In this document: positions 43,871 through 52,586 of the stretch, piece by piece | Layout of the letters: every line of letters starts with the position of its first letter | Numbering within the stretch: position 1 is the first letter of the stretch | Assembly: GCF_003610255.1 (NCBI RefSeq) | Contig: NZ_RAPS01000001.1 | Location: forward strand, 7,095,001-7,159,000 | DNA from: Streptomyces sp. TLI_171 | Lineage (GTDB): Bacteria; Actinomycetota; Actinomycetes; Streptomycetales; Streptomycetaceae | Length of the DNA: 64,000 nucleotides | Reading direction: 5' to 3' | Made by a program: the position numbers and the translations under genes | Notes under the pieces: model-generated | Databases searched by the model: none | What the model was told of the DNA's origin: nothing | Seen by the model: only the letters and a program-made list of their open reading frames with translations

Positions 43871-44275
43871 ATGGACGACTATCCGCTGCTCAACCTGTTC
43901 TGGACGATGCTCTGGCTGTTCCTGTGGATCCTGTGGTTCTTCCTGCTGTTCAAGGTGCTGACCGACATCTTCCGCAGCCACGACATGGGCGGGTGGGGCA
44001 AGGCCGGCTGGACGATCTTCGTGATCCTGCTGCCCTACCTGGGCGTCCTGGTCTACCTGATCGCCCGCGGCAAGGAGATGGGCAACCGCGACCGGGCGCT
44101 CGCCGCCCAGGCGGAAAGCGATTTCCAGGACTACGTACGGAAAGCCGCCGGCACCGACACCCAGGGCACCGGGCCACGGCACGTCGACGAGCTCAGCCGG
44201 CTCGCCGACCTGAAGAGCAGCGGCGCGATCTCCGAGGAGGAGTTCCAGAAGGCCAAGCAGAAGCTGCTCGCCTGA
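43871..44275 (+). CDS. PLD-nuclease-N/SHOCT-type small membrane protein
   Basis: 134 aa. Two hydrophobic segments (residues about 6-32 and 48-66, with PLDNF-like FVILLPYLGVLVYLIARG), then a C-terminal SHOCT domain (ELSRLADLKSSGAISEEEFQKAKQKLL). SHOCT modules mediate oligomerisation; cargo unknown. ATG 43871 has AGGGAG upstream. An exact dispersed motif GGAAAGCGATTTCC falls between the membrane and SHOCT parts, encoding ESDF. Immediately upstream of two PP2C-type phosphatases. Confidence 0.82.
   Translation: MDDYPLLNLFWTMLWLFLWILWFFLLFKVLTDIFRSHDMGGWGKAGWTIFVILLPYLGVLVYLIARGKEMGNRDRALAAQAESDFQDYVRKAAGTDTQGTGPRHVDELSRLADLKSSGAISEEEFQKAKQKLLA
44113..44126. repeat. GGAAAGCGATTTCC dispersed motif (in SHOCT gene)
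   Basis: Exact copy in coding sequence, read as GAA AGC GAT TTC, notably AT-rich codons in a gene otherwise ending its codons in G or C. Confidence 0.6.
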
Positions 44276-44465
44276 CTCCGGCAACCGCCACCGGCCGACC
44301 GGCCGACGGGCCCGGACCGGCGCGGCACCCCCGCCCCGGCCCGGGCCGCCGCACAGACCCGGACGTCCCAGCGGGCCGGCCCGCCGCACGGACGGGCAGG
44401 CCGGGCGCAGCCGCCGACGACGCCGACGACCCCGCCGCGAGGCGGGCGGGAGGAGGACCACCGGG

Positions 44466-46514
44466 GTGCCGGAACCACAGCTGACACCCGAGGTGTTCGA
44501 CCGCGCCATCGTGGCGATCGCCCTGACCGCCGGCGCCGAACACCGCCTGGTCTACTACAACGACGCGTTCCGCGCGCTGTTCGGCGACCGTCCGCTCGAC
44601 GAACCCGCCCGCCAGGTGTTCACCGAACCCGGCTCGGAGCGCTTCGTCGCCACCCTCGACGCGGTGTTCGCCGACGGCACCGCCCGGCAGGTCACCGCGC
44701 ACCGCACCCTCGGCTGCCCCAGTGGCCCCGCCTCCCACCGGCACTTCGTCTACTCCTGCTCGCCGGCCGCCACCCGGTACGGCCCCGGCATCCTCGCCGC
44801 CGCCATCGACACCACCGCCGAACTGCACTCGGCGATCGAGGCGGAGCGGCTCTCCGCAGACCGCCTGCACGCCCTGCAGCGCTACGAGGCGCTGATGGCC
44901 GCGGCCTCCCAGATGGTCTGGGTGACCAGCGCCGACGGCAGCACCAGCGAGCTGATGCCCGGCTGGGAGGAACTCACCGGCCAGCCCTTCCCGGAAGCCC
45001 TGGACGGCGGCTGGCTGGATGTCGTCCACCCGCAGGACCGTGCCGAGGTCGCCGCCCACTGGGCCGCCGCCGCCCGCGACCTGCCGCCCGTGTTCGACCA
45101 TGTCTTCCGGGTCCGCTCCGCCGACGGCGGCTACCGGCACATCCGCTCCCGCGCCGTCCCGGTGGTCCGCGAGGGGCGGGACGCCGAGTGGATCGGCACC
45201 ACCAGCGACATCGAGGACCAGTGGCGCAACCGCCTGCGCGAGCGGCTGCTCGCCCGGGCCGGCGCCGTCACCGAGGCCGAACGCGCCGAGGACGCCTTCG
45301 CCGCGCTCGCCGCCACGCTCGTCCCCGACCTCACCGACGTGTGCGCCGTCTACCTGCTGCCCGCCCCCGACGCCGCCGACGGCGAGGTGATCGCCACCCG
45401 GATCGCCTCCGTCGCCCGCGCCGGCCTGCCCACCCTGCCGCCGCTCAACCGGCAGACCTTCACGCTCGGCGAGCGTGCCAGGAAAGCGATTTCCGACCGC
45501 ACCCCGACCCTGCTGCCCATCACCGGCGGCGAGGTCCCCGACGGCGCCGTCCCGGAGATCTCCGCGAAGTGGCTGCGCGAGGCCCGGGCCACCAGCCTCA
45601 CCCTGCTGCCGATCGTCGTCGACGGCGCCGTGGTCGCCCTCGCCGCCACCGCCGGCTGCGAGGACGCGCCGCCGCCGGGCCCGGCCGACATCGACCTCCA
45701 GCACGAGGTGCTGCAACGGGCCCAGGCCCCGCTGCGCCAGGCACTCGCGCTGCAGCGCGCCCGGCACGCCGCAGTCGTCCTGCAGCGCGCGCTGCTCACC
45801 ACCCCGCCGGAGATCGGCGGCGCCGCGGTCGCCGCCCGCTACCAGCCCGGCAGCCGCAACGCCGAGGTCGGCGGCGACTGGTACGACGCGTTCGCGCTGC
45901 CCGACGGCTCGCTGGCGATGACCATCGGCGACGTGGCCGGCCACGACCTGGCCGCCGCCACCACCATGGGCCAGCTCCGCGCGATGCTCCGCTCCATCGC
46001 CTACACCCGCACCCACAGCCACACGCCCGCCGACACCCTGCGCGAACTCGACACCGCCGCCGAGGGGCTCGGCGTCGGCAGCTTCGCCACCGCGGTGCAC
46101 GCCCGGCTGGTGCGGCACGGCGCGGACGGCGGCTGGGAGCTGGAGTGGGCGAACGCCGGCCACCCGCCGCCGGTCCTGGTGCCCGTCGACGGCCCGCCCC
46201 GGCTGCTCGCCGCCGAGGACGCCGACGTGCCGCTGTGCGTCGACCCGCGCCGCCCCCGGGTGACGCACCGGCACCCGATCGGCCCCGGCGAGACGCTGCT
46301 GTTCTACACCGACGGGCTGGTGGAAGTTCCCGGCGAGCACCTGAACGAGGGCATCAGCCGGCTCTGCGCGGCCGCCGCCGAGGCCCGCCGCCGCCCGCTC
46401 GCCGACCTCTGCGACCACCTGGTCGGCCGGGTCGCCGACGTCCGCGACGACATCGCCGTGGTCGCCTTCCGCCCCGACCCGCCGCCCGTCCGTCCCGGAC
46501 GCGCCCCCGGATGA
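44466..46514 (+). CDS. PAS-PAS-GAF-SpoIIE (PP2C-type) serine phosphatase
   Basis: 682 aa. Two PAS-like domains (about 5-115 and 135-255, the second with HPQDRAEVAAHW), a GAF domain (about 280-440), then a PP2C/RsbU domain from about 450. Metal-binding motifs are intact: VGGDWYDA (Asp471), IGDVAGH (Asp489), YTDGLVEV and RDDIAVV. Predicted to dephosphorylate an anti-anti-sigma factor in response to sensory input. GTG 44466. Followed 57 bp later by a related protein with a degenerate catalytic site; the pair may work together. Confidence 0.9.
   Translation: MPEPQLTPEVFDRAIVAIALTAGAEHRLVYYNDAFRALFGDRPLDEPARQVFTEPGSERFVATLDAVFADGTARQVTAHRTLGCPSGPASHRHFVYSCSPAATRYGPGILAAAIDTTAELHSAIEAERLSADRLHALQRYEALMAAASQMVWVTSADGSTSELMPGWEELTGQPFPEALDGGWLDVVHPQDRAEVAAHWAAAARDLPPVFDHVFRVRSADGGYRHIRSRAVPVVREGRDAEWIGTTSDIEDQWRNRLRERLLARAGAVTEAERAEDAFAALAATLVPDLTDVCAVYLLPAPDAADGEVIATRIASVARAGLPTLPPLNRQTFTLGERARKAISDRTPTLLPITGGEVPDGAVPEISAKWLREARATSLTLLPIVVDGAVVALAATAGCEDAPPPGPADIDLQHEVLQRAQAPLRQALALQRARHAAVVLQRALLTTPPEIGGAAVAARYQPGSRNAEVGGDWYDAFALPDGSLAMTIGDVAGHDLAAATTMGQLRAMLRSIAYTRTHSHTPADTLRELDTAAEGLGVGSFATAVHARLVRHGADGGWELEWANAGHPPPVLVPVDGPPRLLAAEDADVPLCVDPRRPRVTHRHPIGPGETLLFYTDGLVEVPGEHLNEGISRLCAAAAEARRRPLADLCDHLVGRVADVRDDIAVVAFRPDPPPVRPGRAPG
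45481..45494. repeat. GGAAAGCGATTTCC dispersed motif (in phosphatase gene)
   Basis: Exact copy inside the GAF-domain coding sequence, encoding RKAIS with AT-rich codons. Confidence 0.6.
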
Positions 46515-46571
46515 GCGCACCGCACGGCCACGGCACGACAGGCACAGCGACCGGGGAAGCGGAGGACGCAG

Positions 46572-48824
46572 GTGGACGGACACCGCGACAGCGGCAGCGG
46601 CGACGCACAGGAGGCGGACCAGGTGAGCACCGACGAGGAGCACATGGACGCGGCCCTGCTCGACGCGCTGTTCGCCCAGGCCCCGATAGGTCTGTTCGTA
46701 CTCGACCAGGACCTGCGCGTGGTCCGCTACAACAGCGCCTCGCACGGCGTTCGCGGCATGCCCAGTTCGGAGATCGTCGGCCATCAGCCCGCCGAGTTCG
46801 CGCCCGGCTTCGACCGGGCCGAACTCGAGGTGCTCGCCCGGCAGGTCCTGGACGAAGGCGTGTACATCCGCGAGCAGCTGGTGCGCGGCCGGATGCCCGG
46901 CGACCCCGCCCGCGAGATGGTCGGCGCGGTCTCGTTCTTCCGGGTCGTCTCCGACACCGGCCGGCCCTACCTGGTCGCCGCCGTCGAGGACGTCACCGAA
47001 CGCCAGGCCGCCCTGGACCGCCTCGACATCCTGCACAGCGCCCACCGCCAGCTCGGCGCCTCCCTCGACTCCATCGGCTCCGCCCAGGAACTCGCCGACG
47101 TCGCCGTCCCGCGCTTCGCGGACGCCGCCACCGTCGACCTGCTCGACGACCCGATGCGCGGACAACCGCTGCGCACCGGCCCGATCGACCCTGACACGCC
47201 GCTGCGCCGCGCCGCCTACCGCGCCGCGTACCGCCTGACCCGCGGGCCCGGGCCCGCGAACCTGCCGCACGGGCCGATCCCGCACGGCGCGCTCTCCACC
47301 TACGGATCGCCCACGCCGTACAGCCAGGTGCTGGAGGACGGGCAGGCCCGGCTGATCCGCGGGCTGCGCGGCGACGAGGAGTGGCTGACCGCCGACCCGG
47401 AGCGCGGGCAGCGGCTGATGGCGATGGGCGTGCACTCGATGATCGTCGCGCCGCTGGTGGTCCACGACGCGGTGCTCGGCGTCCTCTCGCTGTACCGCTA
47501 CCACCGCCCCGAGGTCTTCGACCAGGACGACCTGGACCTCGCGATCGAACTGGCCTCGCGCGGCGCGCTCTCCATCGACAAGGCCCGCAGCTACGCCCGC
47601 GAACGCTCCATCGCGACCACCCTGCAGCGCCAACTGCTGCCCAGGGACGCCGCGGAGCTCAGCGCCGTGCAGACCTCGCACGTCTACCTGCCCGGCGTGG
47701 TCGGCCCAGGCGGCGACTGGTACGACGTGATCCCGCTGTCCGCCGCCCGGGTCGGCCTGGCCATCGGCACGGTCACCGGAACCGGCATCGAGGCGGCCGC
47801 CATCATGGGCCAAGTGCGCACCGCGCTCAGGACGCTGGCCGTCCAGGACCTGCCGCCGGACGAGCTCCTGGTCCGCCTGGACGAGGCGGCGCGGGTGCTC
47901 ACCGAGGAGCAGCGCGACACCCTGCCGCCGGGCGCGGACCAGCTGCCCGACGGCCTGGCGTCCTGCCTGTACCTGGTCTACGACTCGATCGGCCGGACCT
48001 GCACGGCCGCCTCCGCCGGCCACCCCGGCCCGGTGCTGGTGAACCCCGACGGCGCGCCGGCGCCGTTCCCGGTGGTGCCGGGACTGCCGCTGGGCTGCGG
48101 CGACGGCCTGTACGAGACGGGCACGGCGGAGCTCGCCGAGGGCAGCGTACTGGCCCTGTACACCTGCGGGTTGATGTCCGGCCCCGCGCAGGCTCGGTCC
48201 GCCGGGACGGACGGCGAGGAGCCCCGGGAGCCGCTGCCGCACGGAGCCGACGACCGGCGGGCGGTGCTGGAGCGGGTGCTGGCCAGGTCCGGGGAGGAGG
48301 AGCTGCGCGAGCTGTGCGACCAGGCGGTGTACGCGCTGCTGCCCGAGCGGCACCGGGAGGACGCGGTGCTGCTGCTGGTGCGCACCCGGGCGCTGCCGGA
48401 CGAGCGGGTCGCGGTGTGGACCCTGCCGGAGGACCCGGCGGTGGTCCGCACCGCCCGCCGTCTGGTCGAACACCAGCTCGCCGCCTGGGGGTTGACGGAC
48501 CTGGAGTTCGCCACCGACCTGATCGTCAGCGAGCTGGTGACCAACGCGATCCGCTACGGCAAGGCGCCGATCCGGCTGCGTCTGATCAACGACCGGGGTC
48601 TGACCTGCGAAGTGTCGGACTCCTCGGCCAGCACCCCGCATCTGCGCAAGGCCAAGAACACCGACGAGGGCGGCCGTGGCCTGTTCATCGTCGGTCAGCT
48701 GGCGCAGCGCTGGGGCACCCGCTTCGCCCGGCACGGCAAGACGATCTGGGCGCAGCAGGACATGCCGACGCCGACTCCGCCGTCGGGCCCGGAGATCGAC
48801 CGGGGCGGCGAGCGGTTGACGTAG
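46572..48824 (+). CDS. PAS-GAF-SpoIIE-HATPase protein with degenerate phosphatase site
   Basis: 750 aa. PAS about 28-140, GAF about 155-345, SpoIIE/PP2C-like about 365-600, and a C-terminal RsbW-type ATPase (N box ELVTNAIRYG near 655, G box GGRGL near 702). In the PP2C part GGDWYD (Asp382) and REDAV (Asp597) remain, but the GDVxGHG motif reads GTVTGTG (Thr400, Thr404) and YTDG reads YTCG (Cys532). Two metal-ligand Asp are therefore lost and activity is doubtful. GTG 46572 follows GGAGG. It could act as a sensor-kinase or anti-sigma factor with a pseudophosphatase module. Confidence 0.88.
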   Translation: MDGHRDSGSGDAQEADQVSTDEEHMDAALLDALFAQAPIGLFVLDQDLRVVRYNSASHGVRGMPSSEIVGHQPAEFAPGFDRAELEVLARQVLDEGVYIREQLVRGRMPGDPAREMVGAVSFFRVVSDTGRPYLVAAVEDVTERQAALDRLDILHSAHRQLGASLDSIGSAQELADVAVPRFADAATVDLLDDPMRGQPLRTGPIDPDTPLRRAAYRAAYRLTRGPGPANLPHGPIPHGALSTYGSPTPYSQVLEDGQARLIRGLRGDEEWLTADPERGQRLMAMGVHSMIVAPLVVHDAVLGVLSLYRYHRPEVFDQDDLDLAIELASRGALSIDKARSYARERSIATTLQRQLLPRDAAELSAVQTSHVYLPGVVGPGGDWYDVIPLSAARVGLAIGTVTGTGIEAAAIMGQVRTALRTLAVQDLPPDELLVRLDEAARVLTEEQRDTLPPGADQLPDGLASCLYLVYDSIGRTCTAASAGHPGPVLVNPDGAPAPFPVVPGLPLGCGDGLYETGTAELAEGSVLALYTCGLMSGPAQARSAGTDGEEPREPLPHGADDRRAVLERVLARSGEEELRELCDQAVYALLPERHREDAVLLLVRTRALPDERVAVWTLPEDPAVVRTARRLVEHQLAAWGLTDLEFATDLIVSELVTNAIRYGKAPIRLRLINDRGLTCEVSDSSASTPHLRKAKNTDEGGRGLFIVGQLAQRWGTRFARHGKTIWAQQDMPTPTPPSGPEIDRGGERLT

Positions 48825-48862
48825 CACGCAGCGGGAAGGCGGGTGCGGGAACGCGACCGGGT

Positions 48863-48901
48863 GCCGGGCGGGCGGTGCGGCGGCGCCGCTGCCCGCCCGG
48901 C
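48863..48901. terminator. Bidirectional terminator hairpin
   Basis: GCCGGGCGGGC (48863-48873) pairs with GCCCGCCCGGC (48891-48901), with further pairing in the loop; between convergent gene ends at 48824 and 48914. Confidence 0.65.
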
Positions 48902-48913
48902 GGGGCCGAGGTC

Positions 48914-49918
48914 TCAGGGGCGCGACTTCGGCGAGTTCTCGGCGGTCTTGCCGGCGTCGAACTCGGCGACGGGGGCCAGGATCTCGTCCATCCTCGCGAG
49001 CAGCGCGGGCTCCAGCTTCACGCCGGCGGCCTTGACGTTCTCGGTGACCTGCTCGGGTCGGGAGGCGCCGATGATGGCCGCGGACACGTTGGGGTTCTGC
49101 AGCACCCAGGCGACGGCGAGCTGGGCCAGCGAGAGCCCGGCCTCCTCGGCGAGCGGGCGCAACAGCTGGACGCGCTCCAGCACTTCGGGACGCAGCCAGC
49201 GGGCGACGAAGTTGGCGCCGCCCTTGTCGTCGGTGGCGCGGGAGCCCGCCGGGGGCTCGGCGCCCGGCAGGTACTTGCCGGTCAGCACGCCCTGCGCGAT
49301 CGGCGACCAGACCACCTGGCCGAGGCCCAACTCCTCCGAGGTCGGGACGACCTCACCCTCGATGACCCGCCACAGCGCGCTGTACTGCGGCTGGTTCGAG
49401 ACGAACGGGATCCGCAGCTCGCGGGCCAGCGCGTGGCCGGCCCGGATCTGGTCGGCGGTCCACTCGGAGACGCCGATGTACAGCGCCTTGCCGGAGCGGA
49501 CCACGTCGGCGAACGCCTCCATGGTCTCCTCCAGCGGAGTCGACGGGTCGAAGCGGTGCGCCTGGTAGACGTCCACGTAGTCGGTCTGCAGGCGGCGCAG
49601 CGAGCCGTCGATCGACTCCATGATGTGCTTGCGGCCCAGCCCCCGGTCGTTGCGGCCGGGACCGGTCGGCCAGAACACCTTGGTGAGGACCTCCAGGCCC
49701 TCGCGCCGCTCGCCCTTCAGGGCGCGGCCGAGCACCGACTCGGCGCGGGTCTCGGCGTACACGTCGGCGGTGTCGAAGGTGGTGATGCCCGCGTCGAGGG
49801 CGGCGCGGATGCACGCGGCCGCGGTGTCCTCCTCGACCTGCGAGCCGTGGGTGAGCCAGTTCCCGTAGGCGATCTCACTGACGATCAGGCCGCTGCGGCC
49901 CAGGTGGCGGAATTCCAT
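48914..49918 (-). CDS. Aldo/keto reductase
   Basis: 334 aa, (beta/alpha)8 NADPH-dependent oxidoreductase of the voltage-gated potassium channel beta-like group. The catalytic tetrad is visible in FDTADVYAET (Asp, Tyr), VLTKVFW (Lys) and YQAHR (His). Cofactor-binding stretches include WSPIAQGVLTGKY and IIGASRPEQVTEN. Start ATG 49918. Divergent from a ROK regulator 154 bp away, which might control it. Physiological carbonyl substrate unknown. Confidence 0.9.
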   Translation of the reverse strand: MEFRHLGRSGLIVSEIAYGNWLTHGSQVEEDTAAACIRAALDAGITTFDTADVYAETRAESVLGRALKGERREGLEVLTKVFWPTGPGRNDRGLGRKHIMESIDGSLRRLQTDYVDVYQAHRFDPSTPLEETMEAFADVVRSGKALYIGVSEWTADQIRAGHALARELRIPFVSNQPQYSALWRVIEGEVVPTSEELGLGQVVWSPIAQGVLTGKYLPGAEPPAGSRATDDKGGANFVARWLRPEVLERVQLLRPLAEEAGLSLAQLAVAWVLQNPNVSAAIIGASRPEQVTENVKAAGVKLEPALLARMDEILAPVAEFDAGKTAENSPKSRP

Positions 49919-50072
49919 GATCTGTACGGTACGTCAGCGGCGGCGGGCCGGTGGGTACCATCGCCGTTGCCGAAGGTGCCGGGTGCGGGCCGGAGCCGGG
50001 CGGCGGATGACGTGTACTCGGAAGCGCCGGCGGTCGGGCGGACGGCGGCGCACGGAGCGGAGGACGATCGCA

Positions 50073-51305
50073 GTGGACCACCCGCAGGAGCCGTCGGCCG
50101 GGCGGCGGCCGGGCGGCGGCGTGCCGCCGGAGCCCGCCCGGTGGAGCCGGCAGCGGTTGCGCAGCAACAACGAGTGGCTGCTGCTGGAGCTGCTGCGCAC
50201 CGGCGGCCCGTCGTCGCGGGCCCAACTCGCCCGGGACACCGGCCTGTCGAAGCCCACGGTGTCGGCCGCACTGGGCTCGCTGGCGGGGGCCGGCCTGGTC
50301 CGGGAGGCCGGCACCATCGCCCCGGAGCGCGGCCGTACGGCCGTGCTGTACCAGGCGGACGCGGCCGCCGGGCACGTGCTCGGGGTGGACGTCGGCAAGG
50401 CCCGGCTGCGGGTCGCGGTCGCGGACCTGGCGGGCCGGGTGGTGGCGCGCCGGGACGTGCCCAACCGGGGCCGGACCGGAACCGCCGTCGCGGACGCGCT
50501 GGTCGCCACCGCCCGGGCCGCGGTCGCGGACGCCGGGCTGGCGGACGGCGCGGTGGTCCGGGCGGTGATCGGCAGCCCCGGAGTGTGGGACGAACGCAGC
50601 CGGGTCGTGCGGCACGCCGCGCACCTGCCGGGCTGGGCGCGTCCCGGCCTGTTCGACGGGATCGAGGCGGGCCTCGGCGCGCCGGTGGAGGTCGGCAACG
50701 ACGCCAACCTGGCGGCGCTCGGCGAGTACACCTACGGTGCGGGCGCGGGCAGTTCGGTGTTCGCGTACCTGCTGGTGGGAACCGGGCTCGGGGTCGGCCT
50801 GGTGCGTGGCGGCGAGCTGTGGACGGGCTCGCGCGGGGCCGCCGGTGAGATCGGCATGCTGCAACTCCCTCGGCTCAGCAATGACGTGACGGATCGTCAA
50901 GGCTTGGCGCTGGAGCAGGTGGTGGCGGCCGACGCGGTGGTGCGGGATGCCGAGCGGCGCGGCCTGACGGGCGCGTCGACGGCCGCGCAGGTGTTCGCGG
51001 CGGCCCGCGCCGGGGACGCCGCCGCGCTCGCTGCGGTCGCGCACGAGGCGGAGCAACTCGCCTTCGCGGTGGCGGTGGTGGCTGCGGTGGCGGACCCCGA
51101 GCTGGTGGTGCTGGGCGGTGGGCTGGGGCGCAGCGCGGACCTGCTGCTGCCGCCGCTGGAGGACGCGCTGCGGCGCACCTGCGTGCTGCGGCCGCGGCTG
51201 GTGGCGAGTGCGCTCGGCGAGGACGCGGTGCTGCTGGGAGCGGTGGCCACCGCGCTGGAGGCGGCCCGGCTGGAGGTGTTCGTCCGCCGGACCGCGGAAG
51301 CCTGA
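50073..51305 (+). CDS. ROK-family transcriptional regulator
   Basis: 410 aa. N-terminal winged helix (SSRAQLARDTGLSKPTVSAALGSLAGAGLV), then an ATPase/sugar-kinase-like fold with GVDVGKARLRVAV, EVGNDANLAALGE and GTGLGVGLVRGGEL. The Cys-rich zinc motif (CxCGxxGC) of typical ROK proteins is absent, so sugar-kinase activity is unlikely and it should act as a repressor. GTG 50073 has GGAGGACG upstream. Its last five codons and stop form the first unit of a 15-bp tandem repeat. Confidence 0.87.
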   Translation: MDHPQEPSAGRRPGGGVPPEPARWSRQRLRSNNEWLLLELLRTGGPSSRAQLARDTGLSKPTVSAALGSLAGAGLVREAGTIAPERGRTAVLYQADAAAGHVLGVDVGKARLRVAVADLAGRVVARRDVPNRGRTGTAVADALVATARAAVADAGLADGAVVRAVIGSPGVWDERSRVVRHAAHLPGWARPGLFDGIEAGLGAPVEVGNDANLAALGEYTYGAGAGSSVFAYLLVGTGLGVGLVRGGELWTGSRGAAGEIGMLQLPRLSNDVTDRQGLALEQVVAADAVVRDAERRGLTGASTAAQVFAAARAGDAAALAAVAHEAEQLAFAVAVVAAVADPELVVLGGGLGRSADLLLPPLEDALRRTCVLRPRLVASALGEDAVLLGAVATALEAARLEVFVRRTAEA

Positions 51306-51380
51306 GCGGCGTAAGCCTGAGCCGCGGAAGCCTGGGCCGCGGAAGCCTGGGCCGCGGAAGCCTGGGCCGCGGGGGCCGGG
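51291..51380. repeat. 15-bp tandem repeat starting inside the ROK 3' end
   Basis: Six 15-bp units (51291, 51306, 51321, 51336, 51351, 51366) of GCCGCGGAAGCCTG(A/G). The third to fifth are identical and the sixth is degenerate. Unit 1 contains the ROK stop codon. On the opposite strand it would read AAQAS repeats, but no gene there is supported. Confidence 0.75.
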
Positions 51381-51543
51381 CAGCGGGAGGCTGGGCACGG
51401 TGTGACGGCCCTCGGCCGAGGAAGGGGGCGGCGGTCGTTCGGCACGGGCCTTTGGGCCCTACCGGGCGACCGGTCGGCGGCGGAGGCTCAAGACAGGCAA
51501 GCGTTGGACGCGACGACGAGGATGCGGCGAGGAGTGATCCGCG

Positions 51544-52545
51544 ATGACCGAGTCGATGGCCGGTGCGGCCGGCGGTGGAAGCAGGCTGAGCGCGGACGAG
51601 CTGCGCGAGTTGGTGGCGGCGGCCGGTGCGGCGCCGTCGCTGCACAACACCCAGCCCTGGCAGTTCCGGCCCGCGCCGGACGGGCCCGGGGTGCTGGTGT
51701 TCGCCGACCCGGCGCGGGCGGTGCCGCTGGCCGACCCGGACGGGCGGGCGATGCTGGTCTCGGTGGGTGCGGCGCTGTTCAACCTGCGGGTGGCGGCGGC
51801 CCGGCAGGGGCTGCCCGTCGACGAGTTGGAGGTGCTGCCCGGACCGCCCGGCGCGGGCGCCCCCGTGGCAGTGGTGCACTTCGGCGCCCGTGGAGTGCCG
51901 TACGAGCTTTCCGAGTTGGCCGAGGCGATCGGCCAACGGCATTCCAGCCGCGAGCCGTTCGGGAACCGGGACGTGCCGGAGGCGGTGGTCGGTGAGCTGA
52001 TCGCCGCGGCCGCAGCCGAGGACACCGTGCTGGAGTTCCTGGAGGAGGCCGGGGCGCGGCGGGTGCTGGCGCTCACCGCCGAGGCGGAGGCGCGGATCGC
52101 GGGCGACGCGGCCCGGCGTGCGGAGACCGGGGGCTGGCTCCGCGAGGAGCCCGCCGCCGACGGCATCCCGGACCGGGCGCTCGGCCCGCAGGACCACGAA
52201 GCGCGGGTCCCGGTCCGGGACTTCGCCGGGCACGGGCCCGCGCACTCCGAACGCTTCGAGGCGCTGCCGCAGCTGGTGACGATCGCGACCCGCGGCGACA
52301 CCGCGGCCGACTGGCTGCGGGCGGGGCAGGCGATGGAGCGGGTCTGGCTGGTGGCGACCGCGGTCGGCCTGCGCGTCTCGGTGCTCCACCAGGCCGTCGA
52401 ACTGTCGGACACCCGTTGGCGGTTGCGCGACCCGGACAGCGGGGTCGGCACCGTCCAGGTGGTGCTGCGGGTCGGCTACGGCCCGCCCGGCGCCGCCACC
52501 CCGCGTCGCGGGGTCGAGGAACTCCTGGGGGGTGCGGGCTCCTGA
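51544..52545 (+). CDS. Acg-family FMN-binding oxidoreductase
   Basis: 333 aa, nitroreductase-like fold duplicated as in mycobacterial Acg. Signature AAPSLHNTQPWQFR at the front, RHSSREPFGNR in the middle, and QAMERVWLVATAVGLRVSVLHQAVE in the second half. Acg proteins bind flavin and may sequester it rather than reduce nitro compounds. Start ATG 51544. Monocistronic by spacing. Convergent with the DedA gene. Confidence 0.85.
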   Translation: MTESMAGAAGGGSRLSADELRELVAAAGAAPSLHNTQPWQFRPAPDGPGVLVFADPARAVPLADPDGRAMLVSVGAALFNLRVAAARQGLPVDELEVLPGPPGAGAPVAVVHFGARGVPYELSELAEAIGQRHSSREPFGNRDVPEAVVGELIAAAAAEDTVLEFLEEAGARRVLALTAEAEARIAGDAARRAETGGWLREEPAADGIPDRALGPQDHEARVPVRDFAGHGPAHSERFEALPQLVTIATRGDTAADWLRAGQAMERVWLVATAVGLRVSVLHQAVELSDTRWRLRDPDSGVGTVQVVLRVGYGPPGAATPRRGVEELLGGAGS

Positions 52546-52586
52546 CCCCGCGGCCGGTCGGACGCCGGGCCGGTGACCCGCCGGGC

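Noticed and set aside
44193..48827. Very long open frame (about 1540 codons) on the minus strand opposite the phosphatase genes
   Set aside because: It is a shadow frame of GC-rich coding DNA: low-complexity Arg/Gly/Val composition, no domains, while the plus strand carries clear PAS/GAF/SpoIIE domains.
47381..50848. Long plus-strand frame of about 1150 codons crossing the aldo/keto reductase and ROK genes
   Set aside because: Crosses a convergent gene pair and a terminator hairpin, has Arg/Gly/Pro-rich composition and no recognisable domain.
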